Assembly (NCBI GenBank): GCA_029582265.1 | Contig: CM055822.1 | Location: 45,498,559-45,562,558, forward strand | DNA: 64,000 nt | Origin: Zoroaster sp. YZ-2022 | Lineage: Eukaryota; Echinodermata; Asteroidea; Forcipulatida; Zoroasteridae | Direction of reading: 5' to 3' | Shown: in pieces, positions 1-12,811 of the stretch | Numbering within the stretch: position 1 is the first letter of the stretch | How the letters are laid out: the number at the start of each line of letters is the position of its first letter | Notes under the pieces: generated by a model | Seen by the model: the letters and a program-made list of their open reading frames with translations, nothing else | The model's database searches: none | What the model was told of the DNA's origin: nothing | Made by a program: the position numbers and the translations under genes

Positions 1-67
1 TAGAGTACAACATTTCTTTTTTTTACTGACACTATGTTATATGATGAAACTTTAACAGGTTGGTTGT

Positions 68-445
68 TTAACCCTAACCTTCCCAAATCCTCTAAAATCC
101 TCTTTGCCAAAGTGAAGGATTTTGAAGGATTGAGGTTACATGCTCTTTGCCAAAGTGAAGGATTTTGAAGGATTGAGGTTACATGCTACATGCTCTTTGC
201 CAAAGTGAAGGATTTTGAAGGATTGAGGTTACATGCTACATGCTCTTTGCTAAAGTGAAGGATTTTGGAGGATTGAGGTTATTAGGCATACTTGCCTTTC
301 CATGGTCCATGTACATCCATGTTTGTTGTATTGATTGCAAGGTCAGTGCTTGGGTCAGTGGACACTGTTTATTGCTCCATGCATGCAGGGAAGGTCCCTG
401 GCCGTATGTATCACAGATTAGAAACACCTAGGGAGTTAGGGTTAA
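68..445. mobile_element. Family A TTAA element (piggyBac-like MITE), copy A1
   Basis: Both ends read TTAA followed by a CCCTAAC / GTTAGGG inverted terminus. The left subterminal part repeats a 43-50 bp unit beginning TCTTTGCCAAAGTGAAGG at about 101, 144, 194 and 244. The rest matches other family A copies in the window (for example 59976-60358). There is no coding capacity. The TTAA target and CCCTA start are what piggyBac-type transposons show, so a non-autonomous piggyBac-like element is inferred. Confidence 0.7.
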
Positions 446-471
446 TGTATAATCTTGATTTAAGGAGAGTA

Positions 472-1159
472 ATGCCCCAGTCACATTTGCCCTACGGCTA
501 GGATACGGCAGCCGTAGACCCCCAAAATGGAGAGATACCTGCGGCGGCCGCAGAGGATTTGCGGGGGCCTCAGGGTGGCCTTAGGGCGTATCCCTATCTT
601 TTACGGACCGTAGGGGTCGCCGTGAGATTATAAGCGGCATTATAACTTTTTTCTTTTCCAGGTTCGCCGTAGCAATTAGACACGCCGTAGCCATGCCGTA
701 GGCGGTTCCACGTCGACCATACGTTGGCCGTACGGTGGCCTTGCGTTTGCCGTACGCTTGCCCTAGGGTGTTATGACTTTTGTGGACCCCCAAAATATTG
801 CGGCGGCCGCAGGAATCCCACGGCCACCATAGGGCAACCTCAAGGCCCCTACGGTACCCGTGACGGTCGCCATAGGGTCTCCCTGCGGGCGACCGTGCGG
901 GCGACCGTGGGTCTGCCTTGCTATTTGTCAAAACCGTCGGCCGCAGGGTCGCCTTGAGGCAACCGTGCGTCATCACTTAAAAGGCCGTACGGCAGCCGCA
1001 GGTTTTCTGTCTCCAAAAATTCTAAATACGCCGTGCGGCTACCTTTACATGTGACTGCTAGTGTATGACACCATGGGAATGCTGCGGCGGCCCGATAATT
1101 GCTACTGGCCGTAGATATTATAGACCCAATGGCCGCCTTGGCAAATGTGACTGGGGCAT
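472..1159. mobile_element. GC-rich inverted-repeat element built from GCCGTA-type words
   Basis: The element is bounded by a perfect 20-bp inverted repeat, ATGCCCCAGTCACATTTGCC at 472-491 and its reverse complement at 1140-1159. The interior is far more GC-rich than its surroundings. It consists of degenerate short words (GCCGTA, TACGGC, GGCCGCAG, GCGACCGT) in both orientations and includes two GCGGCCGC sites (about 543 and 803) in near-duplicated contexts. The open frames here are by-products of the repeated words. I read it as a non-autonomous DNA transposon with subterminal motif arrays. Confidence 0.65.
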
Positions 1160-1220
1160 AAGCCAGTGGCTTAAATCCATGTCAAAATGTGGGAGGGGGA
1201 TGATACTGAAATTTGTTTGC

Positions 1221-1704
1221 TTAACCCTAACCCTCCTAAATCCTCTATAATCCTCCGGAGGATTTGGAGGATTTTGGAGGATTTTGGAGGAATGAGGCAC
1301 GTTAGAAAATCACCAATTGGAGGATTATGGAGGATTGAGGAGGGTCGTGCATTTGATAGTGGAGGATTGTGGAAGCATGGTTCAAAGAGATCCTGGAGGA
1401 TTGTGGAGGATTGATGGCATAATGGAAATTTACTTTGGATGAATGTGGAGGATTATGGAGGATTGTGAAGGATTGACAGAAACATAATCTTGTATCCTCC
1501 GGAGGATTTGGAGGATTTTGGAGGAATGAGGCACGTTCGAAAATCACCAATTGGAGGATTATGGAGGATTGAGGAGGGTCGTGCATTTGATAGTGGAGGA
1601 TTATGAAGGATTGAGGCAGTGAGTTTCATGCACAAACACATTTCGGAGGATTATGAAGGATTGAGGAAGGTACCTGGTAATTAAGGCTAGGGAGTTAGGG
1701 TTAA
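1221..1704. mobile_element. Family A TTAA element, divergent copy A2
   Basis: TTAACCCTAACCCTCC at the left and GGGAGTTAGGGTTAA at the right give the same termini as the other family A copies. The interior differs. It is built of GGAGGATT-type words and contains a roughly 115-bp block present twice (about 1250-1370 and 1495-1605), with GAGGCACGTT and AAAATCACCAATTGGAGGAT in both copies. Treated as a subfamily with its own internal duplication. Confidence 0.6.
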
Positions 1705-2019
1705 TTTACAATGAGAGTACTGGATCTTGAATGTCGATACCCCCCCAAACACTGCAAAAAAAACATCACTTTATGTACCATTTCAGTTCTCCTTTTTTTC
1801 CTCCCTTTTTTTTTTACCAAAAAAATAATCGGCAGGCCCATGAACCCCCTCCCCCGTCCCATCCATATGCCAGAGGCGCACAACCAACAAGAAGAGATCA
1901 TTACACGGTGTACCCGAAAGAACTCCACTATATCTATCTCTACCATGCAAAGCCTCAATTTCTACAACCAACAAGAAATATTTAAACAAACTGAATATCT
2001 CCCTTTTTTGCTTGAATCA
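1705..2019. other. Spacer between two family A elements, no gene seen
   Basis: Low-complexity T/C-rich sequence with short homopolymers. Open frames on both strands are compositionally biased, lack recognisable domains and overlap each other, so I call no gene. Confidence 0.5.
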
Positions 2020-2521
2020 TTAACCCGAACTCCCTAGGCCCATTTGCTTACACGTAACCTGAATCCTTCCTAACTCCCTAGGCCCATTTGCTTACACGTA
2101 ACCCGAATCCTTCCTAACTCCCTAGGCCCATTTGCTTACACGTAACCTGAATCCTTCCTAACTCCCTAGGCCCATTTGCTTACACGTAACCTGAATCCTC
2201 CAAAATCCTTAAGTAGTAAAGCAAGCACGTGACATGAATGCACACTGTATGTGTTTCTAATCTGTGATACATGTACATGGCCATGGACCCTCCCTGCATG
2301 CGTGGAGCAATAAACAGTGTCCAGTGACCCAAGCACTGACCTTGCAATCACTACAACAAACATGGATGTACATGTACCATGGAAAGGCAAGTATGCCTAA
2401 TAACCTCAATCCTCCAAAATCCTTCACTCTAGCAAAGAGCATGTAGCATGTAACCTCAATCCTTCAAAAGCCTTCACTTTAGCAAAGAGGATTTTGGAGG
2501 ATTTGGGATGGTTAGGGTTAA
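2020..2521. mobile_element. Family A TTAA element, copy A3, with four 44-bp units
   Basis: Starts TTAACCCGAACTCCCTAGG and ends GGTTAGGGTTAA. It is in the opposite orientation to A1. The left part holds about four copies of the 44-bp unit containing CCCATTTGCTTACACGTAAC (roughly 2034-2200). It then continues through the shared core (CCATGGAAAGGCAAGTATGC, with the AATCCTCCAAAATCC words). Both TTAA flanks are intact. Confidence 0.7.
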
Positions 2522-3186
2522 CTTATTAATATTTTTTTAACGCATGAAAAATTCTGGGGAATGATCCTATGGATCCCTCCCCCGGCCAAAAAGTGGGGTA
2601 TATATATGTACCCCATCCCCCCTTGGATTTATGCCTGTGGAGTAAGCATACACATACCAGTCTAATTAGATACTTTCCCTTTAAGCGTTTCATGTACAAA
2701 ACGGAAATAAAATACATGGAGCGAGAGCTGTTATTAGGTATTTCTGTGTTGAAGAAACATTGCCCATGTTTTTGGCTATTTCACCAGTGACTCCCGGCCC
2801 TTTTTTAAATTTAAAAAAAAAAAAAAAATTAATTAATTTTTTTTAATTTTAATTTTACATTTTCCTTGTAAAAAGAACAAATTTTCCCCAAAATACCATA
2901 GGCATGTTTTAAACAGTTACAAAGTAACAATTTATGGTGAGCTGTTATTAATTGATTAAGCATTTTGGAAAAAAGAAAATACAAATGTGATTTCAAGCTT
3001 TTAATTAAAATGATTTGTTTTCCTGTCTTTCAAGAAATGCAAGTTCGAAATTACATTTCGAAACAGCAGGTTCTTTCTCTAAGACAAAGCAAAATAAATA
3101 AAATTAAAAAAAATGATGGAAACAAAATTGCAGAGAATCACTGGTGTAAAAATTCCCCCCCCCCCAAGAAAAAAAAGAAAAAATTT
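2522..3186. other. AT-rich stretch without recognisable features
   Basis: Contains A/T homopolymers (about 2811-2845) and a C-run near 3157. No coding region, RNA gene or repeat could be supported. The short open frames have no domain signature. Confidence 0.5.
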
Positions 3187-3569
3187 AAATAAAAATTTAA
3201 AAATGCATTTAAACGATGCATAAACCTAATTAACATACAAATTATGCATTGGAATCTCATTGTTTAAACCCAGAATAAGTGTTGGAAAAAGGTCATTATA
3301 TCCATCCATACTTCATGACGATCAAGAAATATGTATGCAAAATGATCTGTGAAAGTTCAGCTTAAAAGTGTCGTTATGATCAGAGCAGACTTTCAACAGG
3401 GCATGGAATCAGTGGAATTACAGTTTAAGGTGAACACAGTGACTGAATATTACTGGCTCATTTATGCAGCAGCATGACCTTATCATGTGGGGGTATTATT
3501 TTCAGTCACTGAGATAATGTAAAACTAGCACTGCGATTCCATGCCCTGTTGATCGTTACGATATTGTCG
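3187..3569 (-). mobile_element. Family D MITE copy with 180-bp shared flank
   Basis: 3363-3569 is a family D foldback MITE: CGATCAGAGCAGACTTTCAACAGGGC at one end, and GCCCTGTTGATCGTTACGATATTGTC at the other. The preceding 3187-3362 is the reverse complement of about 18585-18750. That sequence also abuts a family D copy, so the two loci share more than the MITE itself. Confidence 0.6.
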
Positions 3570-4512
3570 TCAGATCAATAGCTTCACGCACTTAGCAAAT
3601 GATCACCACAATTGAAATGTTTTATCGGTTGAAATATCAGTATTTTTCATGTTTTCTCTCAAATTGAAACACTTCCGAGGGTGCTTTAACCAATTCAAAG
3701 ATAATAATTTTGTCATTTTGTAGTCATGTTATTTAAGGTGTACACTGCCTTAAAAGTTAAAAACATTAAAATACATTATGTTTATGTAACACATTTGCCA
3801 AGATTGAATATTTGGGAATTAAATGAAATGTTAAAAGTCAAATTTGAAAATCAAAATGAGTCGAGATGGCCTACATATGAGTTATGAAAAACAAAAATCG
3901 CATTCGGAGCAAGAAAATTATTAAGTCGCAGATGTGTATTTCTTACAAGGGAAATATGTCAAACCTTTCCATCTGATAAAACAAGAATCTGACATTACAA
4001 AGTTGTTGACCCGAACACTCAAAGTTCAGTCAGGGAAGAAAAGAAAAAAAGGCTGGTGGTTTATAAGGCAATGAACAGCGGACAGCCATGTTTGAGGACT
4101 GGCACCCGCGTGTCTGAGTGCTTAAATGAGGGCCACTTGTACGGGTGAGTGCTCATTACTGCAAGGTGTTACTTGGCCAAGACCCTTTCACTGCTGGAGC
4201 TCCACAGGGCACGTCTCTAGCTGCTTCACAGATGATGAAAAATGAGTCCTTAACATCTCCGAGGGTGAATGAATTAAAAGAAAATCCCTCATAATCGCAG
4301 ACTTATCTCGTCAGAGATGGTTTATGTTTGGGGAGATTTTGCTGGTTCCTGGGGGCTATCACGAAGCAGCAATGCTGCTCTCATAATTGGTAATTTTTTT
4401 CCCCCCCTCTCTCTGTACACAGTAGTAATGTGAATTATCATTACTAATCTTTTTGAAGTTGATGATTAATGGTAACATCTGTAAAGCCAGTAACAAATTT
4501 GCATCCATACTT
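3570..4512. other. Unique-looking stretch, no gene seen
   Basis: Ordinary mixed-composition DNA. No open frame has a recognisable domain, and no tandem or inverted structure stands out by eye. Confidence 0.45.
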
Positions 4513-4734
4513 GAGGCCAAAAAAAAAAAGTCTCCGGTTTCTGGTCATCGGTCGGCTTTAAAATCGGTACGGTGACACGTTTTTTTTTTTCCGGCCATAT
4601 TTTGTTTTTGCCAACAGGGAAATACGTGATACATTCATTGTATATGCGAGGACCAAAATTCCCATATACAAAGTATGGTGGCTAAGAGAGGCCTCACAAA
4701 TCGGGCAAATGTTCATACCCCTATGCAGAGAATG

Positions 4735-5685
4735 GATCATCTGTGACATGGTGACATTTTGTGACAAAATTTCATTGACCAAAAATCTGTGACATTCTGT
4801 GACATTTTGACAATTTTGTGACAAAATGTGACAAAAGGAACATAAACAGAAATTGTATTAAAAATTGTCTGACATTCTGGCACATTCCAGCTCCAAATGT
4901 AGATGACTGAACAAATAAAATGAAAAATTTCCTTGAAAACCTCAGAAATTTGGACAAAGAACTTTGCTAGGTGATAGCGTTACTATTGGTCCATTCACTA
5001 TCCTGAGGCTAGTGGGCAATGCAACATCTTTAGTTCGATTATACTTCAGAGGCACTTTGGGCAATCTTTCACTTTTTCCTGATTTTTCTTTTGTACTTTC
5101 GAGTCTTCAGTGTAGATTTACACAGAGTGTAATCTGATGTTGCATTTTAGTGGTGGTTCCATTTTTCATGAAACAGACATGAGTATCACCGGTCAACTGG
5201 TCGTGATGTTTTAATCTATGCCAATCAAATGCGACAAAGGCAAAACTGATGTGACATTCTGTGCAAAAGGTGCCAAAAATTCTGTGACATTTAATAAATA
5301 ATAATAATGTGTGGACTTATATAGCGCACGTATCCACCAACTGAGTGGTGCTCAAGGCACATTATATTATTACCCCTGCTCATAAGGCTCATAAGGCTCA
5401 TAAATCATTCCTGAAACCATCTCAGCTCGCTGGGGAGTATACAGCTCAATTGCTGCCATTACAGCGCATATAGGGCTAATCAACCAACTCTGCCCTCACA
5501 GGTACCCATTTAACCCCTGGGTGGAGAGAAGCAATTATGGTTAAGTGTCTTGCTCAAGGACACAAGTGTCACGGCCGGGATTCGAACCCACATTCTGCTG
5601 CTAACAATTTGACACATTTATGTGACAAATTTGAAATTTTGTGACGTGACATTTTGTGACGAGCCATCAGTCCTCAATCCATTCA
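4735..5685. mobile_element. Insertion inside C1 with TGTGACATTTTGTGAC-rich ends
   Basis: Both edges are dense in TGTGACATT / TTTTGTGACAAAAT words (about 4741-4835 and 5620-5665). The centre is unique apart from the SINE at 5292-5606. It interrupts the family C core, so it is younger than C1. Exact borders and transposon class are not determinable by eye. Confidence 0.45.
5292..5606 (-). mobile_element. tRNA-Leu SINE, 5'-truncated copy
   Basis: Reading the minus strand, the element ends in ...TATATAAGTCCACACATTATT followed by (ATT)n. It contains the body shared with the other copies (AATTGCTTCTCTCCACCCAG, GCAGCAATTGAGCTGTATAC). The tRNA-like head is present only from the B-box region (GGTTCGAATCCCGGCCGTGA type), so the A-box half is missing. 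Confidence 0.75.
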
Positions 5686-5868
5686 CTGCCTATGTGAAAA
5701 AGTCGTTTAAAACACAGCATGGCAGAATTCCAGTCGATCCAGCAATTTTGGCTGCAATTGGACATTGTTTCGTAGCAACAAAAAAAAATAATTAAAAAAA
5801 AAATGCCGACCCGCGGGTCTGAGGCGATGCGCGTGGAGACCAGAAACCGTACACTTTTTTATTGGGCT

Positions 5869-6094
5869 TATATAATTTGTATGAATCAAGATATATAAAA
5901 CACAAACTGTAAAGGTTTGGGATTGTTAACTTCATTGTGTCAACAGTGAAAATGTCCACAAGGACGTTCTGTTTTCAGCCGACAGAAATTAATTTTGGAA
6001 ATAATTTGTTTGTTTAATTTTATTATAAAAAAAACTAATAGTACATGAGACAGAATTAGTTAAATGAGGTTTGCTATTATCACCGTTTTTTACG
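5869..6094. other. Spacer, no feature seen
   Basis: AT-rich DNA between C1 and the plus-strand SINE. Nothing supportable. Confidence 0.4.
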
Positions 6095-6449
6095 GAGTGT
6101 CGTGGCCGAGCGGTCTAGCTTACCGGACTCAAGTTCTGGTGTTAGCAGCAGAATGTGAGTTCGAATCCCGGCTGTGACACTTAACCATAAGCAAGACACT
6201 TAACCATAATTGCTTCTCTCCACCCAGGGGTTAAATGGGTACCTGTGAGGGCAGAGTTGGTTGATTAGCCCTATATGCGCTGTAATGGCAGCAATTGAGC
6301 TGTATACTCCCCAGGGAGCTGAGATGGTTTCAGGAATGATTTATGAGCCTTATGAGCAGGGGTAATGATATAATGCGCCTTGAGCACCACTTAGTTGGTG
6401 GATACATGCGCTACATACATTGTAAGTCCACACATTATTATTATTATCA
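6095..6449 (+). mobile_element. tRNA-Leu(CAA)-derived SINE, near full length
   Basis: The head aligns by eye with tRNA-Leu: TGGCCGAGCGGTCTAG (A box), CTCAAGTT containing the CAA anticodon at about 6130-6132, and GAGTTCGAATCCCGGC (B box). A body of about 260 bp follows and ends TAAGTCCACACATTATTATTATTAT. It is not called as a functional tRNA because a TTAGCAGCAGAAT variable arm is followed by mispaired stems and the unit is repeated as a SINE across the window. Confidence 0.8.
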
Positions 6450-6497
6450 AGTAAATTTTCTATAAAAACTGTTTTACAAGTAACCACTATACAGTGA

Positions 6498-6718
6498 CTC
6501 TAAAGGGTCAGTATCGTCACGATCAGAGCAGACTTTCAACAGGGCATGGAATCAGTGTCCTAGTTTAAGATGAACACAGTGACCGAAAATTACTGGCTCA
6601 TTTATGCAGCAGCAACGGTAATATTGACCTTATCATGTGGGGGTATTATTTTCAGTCACTGAATTAATGCAAAAACTAGCACTCCGTTGATTGTGATGAT
6701 ATTATCCCTTTAAAAGAA
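6498..6718. mobile_element. Family D MITE, copy D2
   Basis: Ends CTAAAGGGTCAGTATCGTCA and GATATTATCCCTTTAA are imperfect inverted repeats. The interior carries the family landmarks GCAGACTTTCAACAGGGCATGG, GGCTCATTTATGCAGCAGCAA and GTGGGGGTATTATTTTCAG. Non-coding. Confidence 0.7.
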
Positions 6719-7225
6719 ATAGGCTGACATTTTTTATGTATACAATCTCTTCAAATAAGGCTTCTGTGGTAAATTAATATATAGCTCACTCCAAATAAAT
6801 TGTATAGCGTCGCCTTGTTTATTCTAACTTCATTGACTGCATGTTTAATGACCATCCCATCCAATGTAATTTCCTTGTTTTTAAACATCAAGAAGAAAGC
6901 CGACATCGGACCTGACATATCTTTTATTCAGGGTCCCCGTGGTCGGTAAGTGTTATTTATTGAACCAATGTTCTCTTACAGTATTGGGGTCATCAGTGTG
7001 CACGGTCACAGTCTCCGTGCCTCACATCAGAGACTTGTTGCTGTGCATATTAATGGTAAGAGTGCATCCGCAACGGAATACAGAATTTTTCGCTGTTGCA
7101 CAGACAAATGGACGACATATTTAAAGAGGCGTGCTGTGCGGGTTTTGATATAATTCCGCTGGCAATTTTGTTGCAAGAAAGGTCAACTTGTATTTTTCAG
7201 GCCTGTGAGTTTTCCTGATGTCAGG
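6719..7225. other. Unique-looking stretch, no gene seen
   Basis: Two overlapping short open frames around 6939-7153 lack domain features, and I do not call them. No repeat family recognised. Confidence 0.4.
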
Positions 7226-7440
7226 ATTTTTTTCAGAAGAGAAGTAACCACCAAGGAAAGACAGAAGTAGCCTGTATTGTGTCCAAACCTCTAGTTTCTT
7301 GTTTATGGGGGATGTGGAGAGTCTGTAAATCCTTCAAAATTAAACATTCAGGAGGTTCAAGGGGCTCAGAGGGCTTTGTCCTCTAGACCAAAGGGAGACC
7401 TAGGCCCACTACCCATTTTTCAGGATTTGACACTGTTGTC
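7226..7440 (+). repeat. Dispersed single copy of the 183-bp repeat
   Basis: Landmarks CCACCAAGGAAAG, GTAGCCTGTATTGTGTCC, CTAGTTTCTTGTTTATGGGG and CTAGACCAAAGGGAGACC match the units tandemly repeated at 35792-36895. The match continues into the right flank of that array (AGGCCCACTACCCATTT versus AGGCCCGCTACCTATTT). It is therefore a lone copy of the ancestral unit plus flank. Confidence 0.7.
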
Positions 7441-7815
7441 AAATCATTGCTCTGATTTTTCTTGTAAAAGGGATGTTTATTACTTAAAGGTTAAGTATCG
7501 GATTGGTCATACAAAAATAACCAAATGTGCAAATATTAACTTAAAACTTTCTATAGTGTCAAGGCATAAATGGTAATTAATCATCCCTTCAAATGATATC
7601 AATATGGACATAAAGGGCCTGTTTGTTTCTCACATATCCGGATCTCGATCACCAGACACTGTTGGTACGGTTTTAGACAGTTTACTGATCCGGATCCTGT
7701 ATTTGCTGATCCTGCTCACACAGTGGATACGTGCTAGATCCAAGATGGCGCAAACGAAAATAACACAAAGACGAAAATCATTACAGAATTCATCAAATCA
7801 ACATGAATAACCTTA
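7441..7815. other. Spacer, no gene seen
   Basis: Mixed-composition DNA with short open frames without domain signature. Confidence 0.4.
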
Positions 7816-7968
7816 GGTAAAACTTGTAGCTTTGCATGGTGAGGAGGATAAGTAAGATTAATTGCGGTGACACCATGTGAAATGCTCAATTGAGTAGTAA
7901 TTAGTTCTGAAAAGAACTGGAGGTACAACTCGACGTTTCGATCAGTATGCTCTGATTGTCCTCAGGAG
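7816..7968 (-). mobile_element. Family F small structured element, copy F1
   Basis: Minus strand reads CTCCTGAGGACAATCAGAGC, a hairpin with CTGATCG, then AAACGTCGAG, a second hairpin AGTTCTTTTCAGAACT, then CACATGGTGTCACCGC and an end near CTACAAGTTTTACC. The same order occurs at 29983-30161 and, with different but compensating stems, at 52343-52590. No coding capacity. Compare PLE/retrozyme-type elements, but that class is inferred. Confidence 0.6.
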
Positions 7969-9915
<1,947 letters not shown>

Positions 9916-10256
9916 GTGTGTGTGTGTGTGTGTGGACTTATATAGCGCACGTATCCACCAACTAAGTGGTGCTCAAGGCGCATTATATCATTACCCCTGC
10001 TCATAAATCATTCCTGAAACCATCTCAGCTCCCTGGGGAGTATACAGCTCAATTGCTGCCATTACAGTGCATATAGGGCTAATCAACCAACTCTGCCCTC
10101 ACAGGTACCCCATTTAACCCCTGGGTGGAGAGAAGCAATTATGGTTATGTGTCTTGCTCAAGGACACAAGTGTCACGGCCGGGATTCGAACCCACATTCT
10201 GCTGCTAACACCAGAACTTGAGTCCGGTAAGCTAGACCGCTCGGCCACGACACTCC
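9916..10256 (-). mobile_element. tRNA-Leu SINE whose tail seeded the microsatellite
   Basis: The full tRNA-like head is at the right edge (minus strand GTGTCGTGGCCGAGCGGTCT, with CTCAAGTT and GGTTCGAATCCCGG). The body matches the other copies. At its 3' end the usual TGTGTGG is expanded to about ten GT repeats (9916-9935) and the ATT tail continues into the giant TAA array. Confidence 0.85.
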
Positions 10257-10564
10257 ACGATGACGCAATAACCTGAACCTTTCAAAGATTTTGTTTGCTG
10301 GAAGTTTTTTTTTAATATCATAGCGCTGCTAACTATTAAAGCGTTAATCAAGGCACACTCGCTTGCTAGCAACTTTTGCTATCAAATAACTGAAACAACA
10401 CAACAAAAAACCCGTGATGGCAGGCATGTGCTTCACCACATTTTCTTGCATGTTAACTTTTGAAATGTTCTTGCGTCTAGCAGGTTTTTCCCCTCTGTAG
10501 TTGGCAGAAAAAATTGCTTCATTGTGTTATTAGCAGACCAATATAATATGGACCCTGATCCTTG
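10257..10564. other. Spacer, no feature seen
   Basis: No coding region, repeat family or structured element recognised. Confidence 0.4.
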
Positions 10565-10867
10565 AGGCCAAAAAAAAAAAAAAAAAGTCTCGGGTTTCTG
10601 GTCTCCGGGCGCATCACCTCAGATGTCCAATTGCAGCCACAATTGCTGGATTGATTGGAATTCTACCGTGCTGTGCTTTAAACGACTTTCACATAGGGGT
10701 ATGAATGTTTACCCAATTTGTGAGGCCTCTCTTAGCCACCATACTTTGTAGGCCTTGTATGGGAAATTTGGCCCAAAAAAATGATGGCCGAAAAAAAAAG
10801 CGTGCCACTGCATCAATTTTGAAGCCAATCGATGACCAGAAACCGGAGACTTTTTTTGGGGGCCTAA
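10565..10867. mobile_element. Family C foldback, copy C2
   Basis: Left end GGCCAAAAAAA...AAGTCTCGGGTTTCTGGTC, and right end GACCAGAAACCGGAGACTTT with GGGGGCCTAA. The core includes CAATTGCAGCCACAATTGCT, CATAGGGGTATGAATG and CTCTTAGCCACCATACTTTG. The overlapping open frames on both strands follow from the foldback structure. Confidence 0.75.
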
Positions 10868-11344
10868 TGATGTTATCACAGAGAGATGACACTTCAAGCA
10901 CATATTCATTATATAAATACTTAATGAGTCGGATGCTCCATCTGTTCAATAATGTGTTTAGTTTCTCTCTGTTCATCAGACTGATGTCCGAAAGGCAGGC
11001 TTGGAATGTTTTTAACACATCACAGCTATCGACACCTAATACAGCTCTAAATAAATGAATTCAAACAAGTTAGTTAGTTAGCCTCTAGCCAGGTGCGCAG
11101 TTAAAAATTTGTAAAGGGATGGGTGGCTAGGGGCACCTAGAAAACGTTTTGGTTGAGGTCATAGATCAACACCTTTATGAGGGTTAAACAAATGGTGTGA
11201 AATATTTAACTGTGAGGCAATTTCTTTTTTATTCAGTTTATTTTTTATGATAATTTTTTTTTTTAAATGGACCCAAGGGAGGGACAATCTTCCCCCTCAC
11301 CCTCTTGACTACACGCCTGACTCTAGCGGAGTAGTTTGTAGATG
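10868..11344. other. Spacer, no gene seen
   Basis: No recognisable gene or repeat. It ends where a degenerate monomer of the 81-bp satellite begins. Confidence 0.4.
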
Positions 11345-11408
11345 CTGAAATTGCTTACAGGGAAGGTACAACATGAGTAATACCTGCCAAACTGCTTCTA
11401 TGAGTAAG
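11345..11408 (-). repeat. Isolated terminal monomer of the 81-bp satellite
   Basis: Reverse complement of the right edge of the array at 62960-63025: CTTACTCATAGAAGCAGTTT type sequence, then GGCAGGTATTACTCATGT, then CCTTCCCTGTAAGCAATTTC. Both monomer and unique flank are shared, so the array edge itself is dispersed. It lies immediately beside the family E element. Confidence 0.75.
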
Positions 11409-11409
11409 T

Positions 11410-11676
11410 TTAGGGAAGAGGGCCAAAGTCATGGTACAGCCAAGCCTTTGAGAAGCCCAGCCAGGCCCAGGCTTTGCCCAGACCCAGAGGGCTATATAAT
11501 CCTCTAGCTGAGCACAAAAGACCCTTTACTAATGAATAGATGTCTAATGTAGTTTGTTCACAACTGCGGCCATTATAATGAGCTCTACTTGGCTGGGCTA
11601 GGCTGCCTGGTAAGCCTGGGCCTGACCAGGCTTCACAAACGCTTGGCTGTACCACGACTTTGGCCTTCCTCCCTAA
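11410..11676. mobile_element. Family E foldback, intact copy E1
   Basis: Inverted ends of about 60 bp: AGGGAAGAGGGCCAAAGTCA...CAGCCAAGCCTTTGAGAAGC at the left, with the counterpart GCTTGGCTGTACCACGACTT...CTTCCTCCCT at the right. The middle holds CTATATAATCCTCTAGCTGAG and CGGCCATTATAATGAGCTC. A second copy at 41900-42802 is split by insertions. Confidence 0.75.
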
Positions 11677-12561
11677 ATATTTATCTGAAAGGTTGTTTTA
11701 ACATTTATTAAATTTTACATAAATCTTAATTCAGATACATGTACATGCTTGTACAAATGTGAACAAAAGCCACATCAGATATTAACTACAAAGGTTAATA
11801 AGCTGATAAAGATGGCAATCCCTAAAAAAAGGAACACCAATGGGCCAATCAAATGGTTCACTGCCACTCATATAACTTAAAACTACAAATTCACAGATCA
11901 TGAGACAAATAACATAACAATAAATTATAAGGTGAACATAAAAAGTGTCGGAAAGAGCCAGACATCCATAATGGAGATGTAAGTGGCCACATCATGCAGT
12001 TGAGGAAGAAAGATGACAGACAAGGCTGTTAACCCTTGAGAAAACTAACCCTATTAGGAGAAAACTAACCCTATCAGGAGATAACTCCCTACCATGAGTT
12101 GTTCTCTCTTTTATGGTCGATGTACATGTAATAATACTCGTGTGCAGTTTTCTTTCTTCTGAAATTCATGTTGATAAAGAGCAAGATAATTGGAAGGGTG
12201 TGCGGTATAAATGAATTTGCTGATTGTTCTCGTTCTTTACAATTCGTATGATGGAGATGTACATGTACTCTGAATTCACTTTGCTCATCAAGCATGCACA
12301 AGTGTTTTCTAATTGTGTTAGCGTTAATTATCAATTGTTTCTCGAAATAGGTGAACATATTGAACGTCCTCATGAACTGACCTAATTACCGATTGAATAT
12401 CATGGATTGAACTTTGTCTTGCCATGAAGGATTTGTTTTGGTGGATATCTGATGTTTCATCTACACAATTCTCATGGGCTGACAAAGTGCAATTTCTATA
12501 ATTCATAAATGCCAAGACAGTTTAGACAATCTGGAAAAAAATGTCATCACATGTGGGTGTA
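11677..12561. other. Unique-looking stretch, no gene seen
   Basis: Only a short doubled word, GAAAACTAACCCTAT, near 12041-12076 stands out. Open frames at 12089-12515 on the minus strand overlap one another and lack domains. Confidence 0.4.
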
Positions 12562-12811
12562 TTAAAGGTCCTATGAATTAGAAATATTTTCCAGTGTAAA
12601 CTATAAAATATGCACACATTAACCTCTAAATGCAATTTTAAAAAAATGTATTGGAGATTTACATCGCAAAAAAATAAGAAATAACAATTTGGGATAAACC
12701 CGCGCCCCTAAAAGGGGACAAATTTGTGACGTAGACCTAGGAACATGCTGTTTGTTGGCGCGCATCGATCGATACATATGAATGATACAACGTGCAAACT
12801 TATGTAACTGT

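Larger units (their letters stand above)
4514..5868. mobile_element. Family C foldback element, copy C1, split by a ~950-bp insertion
   Basis: Starts GGCCAAAAAAAAAAAGTCTC with CCGGTTTCTGGTC, and ends with the inverted counterpart (GAGACCAGAAACCG...TTGGGC). The family core (CAAAGTATGGTGGCTAAGAGA, CATACCCCTATG) is interrupted after about 4730 and resumes at about 5690 with GTGAAAAAGTCGTTTAAAACACAGC. The insertion is framed by TGTGACATTTTGTGACAAAAT-like words at both ends and itself contains a SINE. Confidence 0.6.

Noticed and set aside
6095..6185. Functional tRNA-Leu(CAA) gene
   Set aside because: Head is tRNA-like, but the arms mispair, the same unit is repeated with a fixed 260-bp body and (ATT)n tail, and several copies have target duplications, so it is a SINE.
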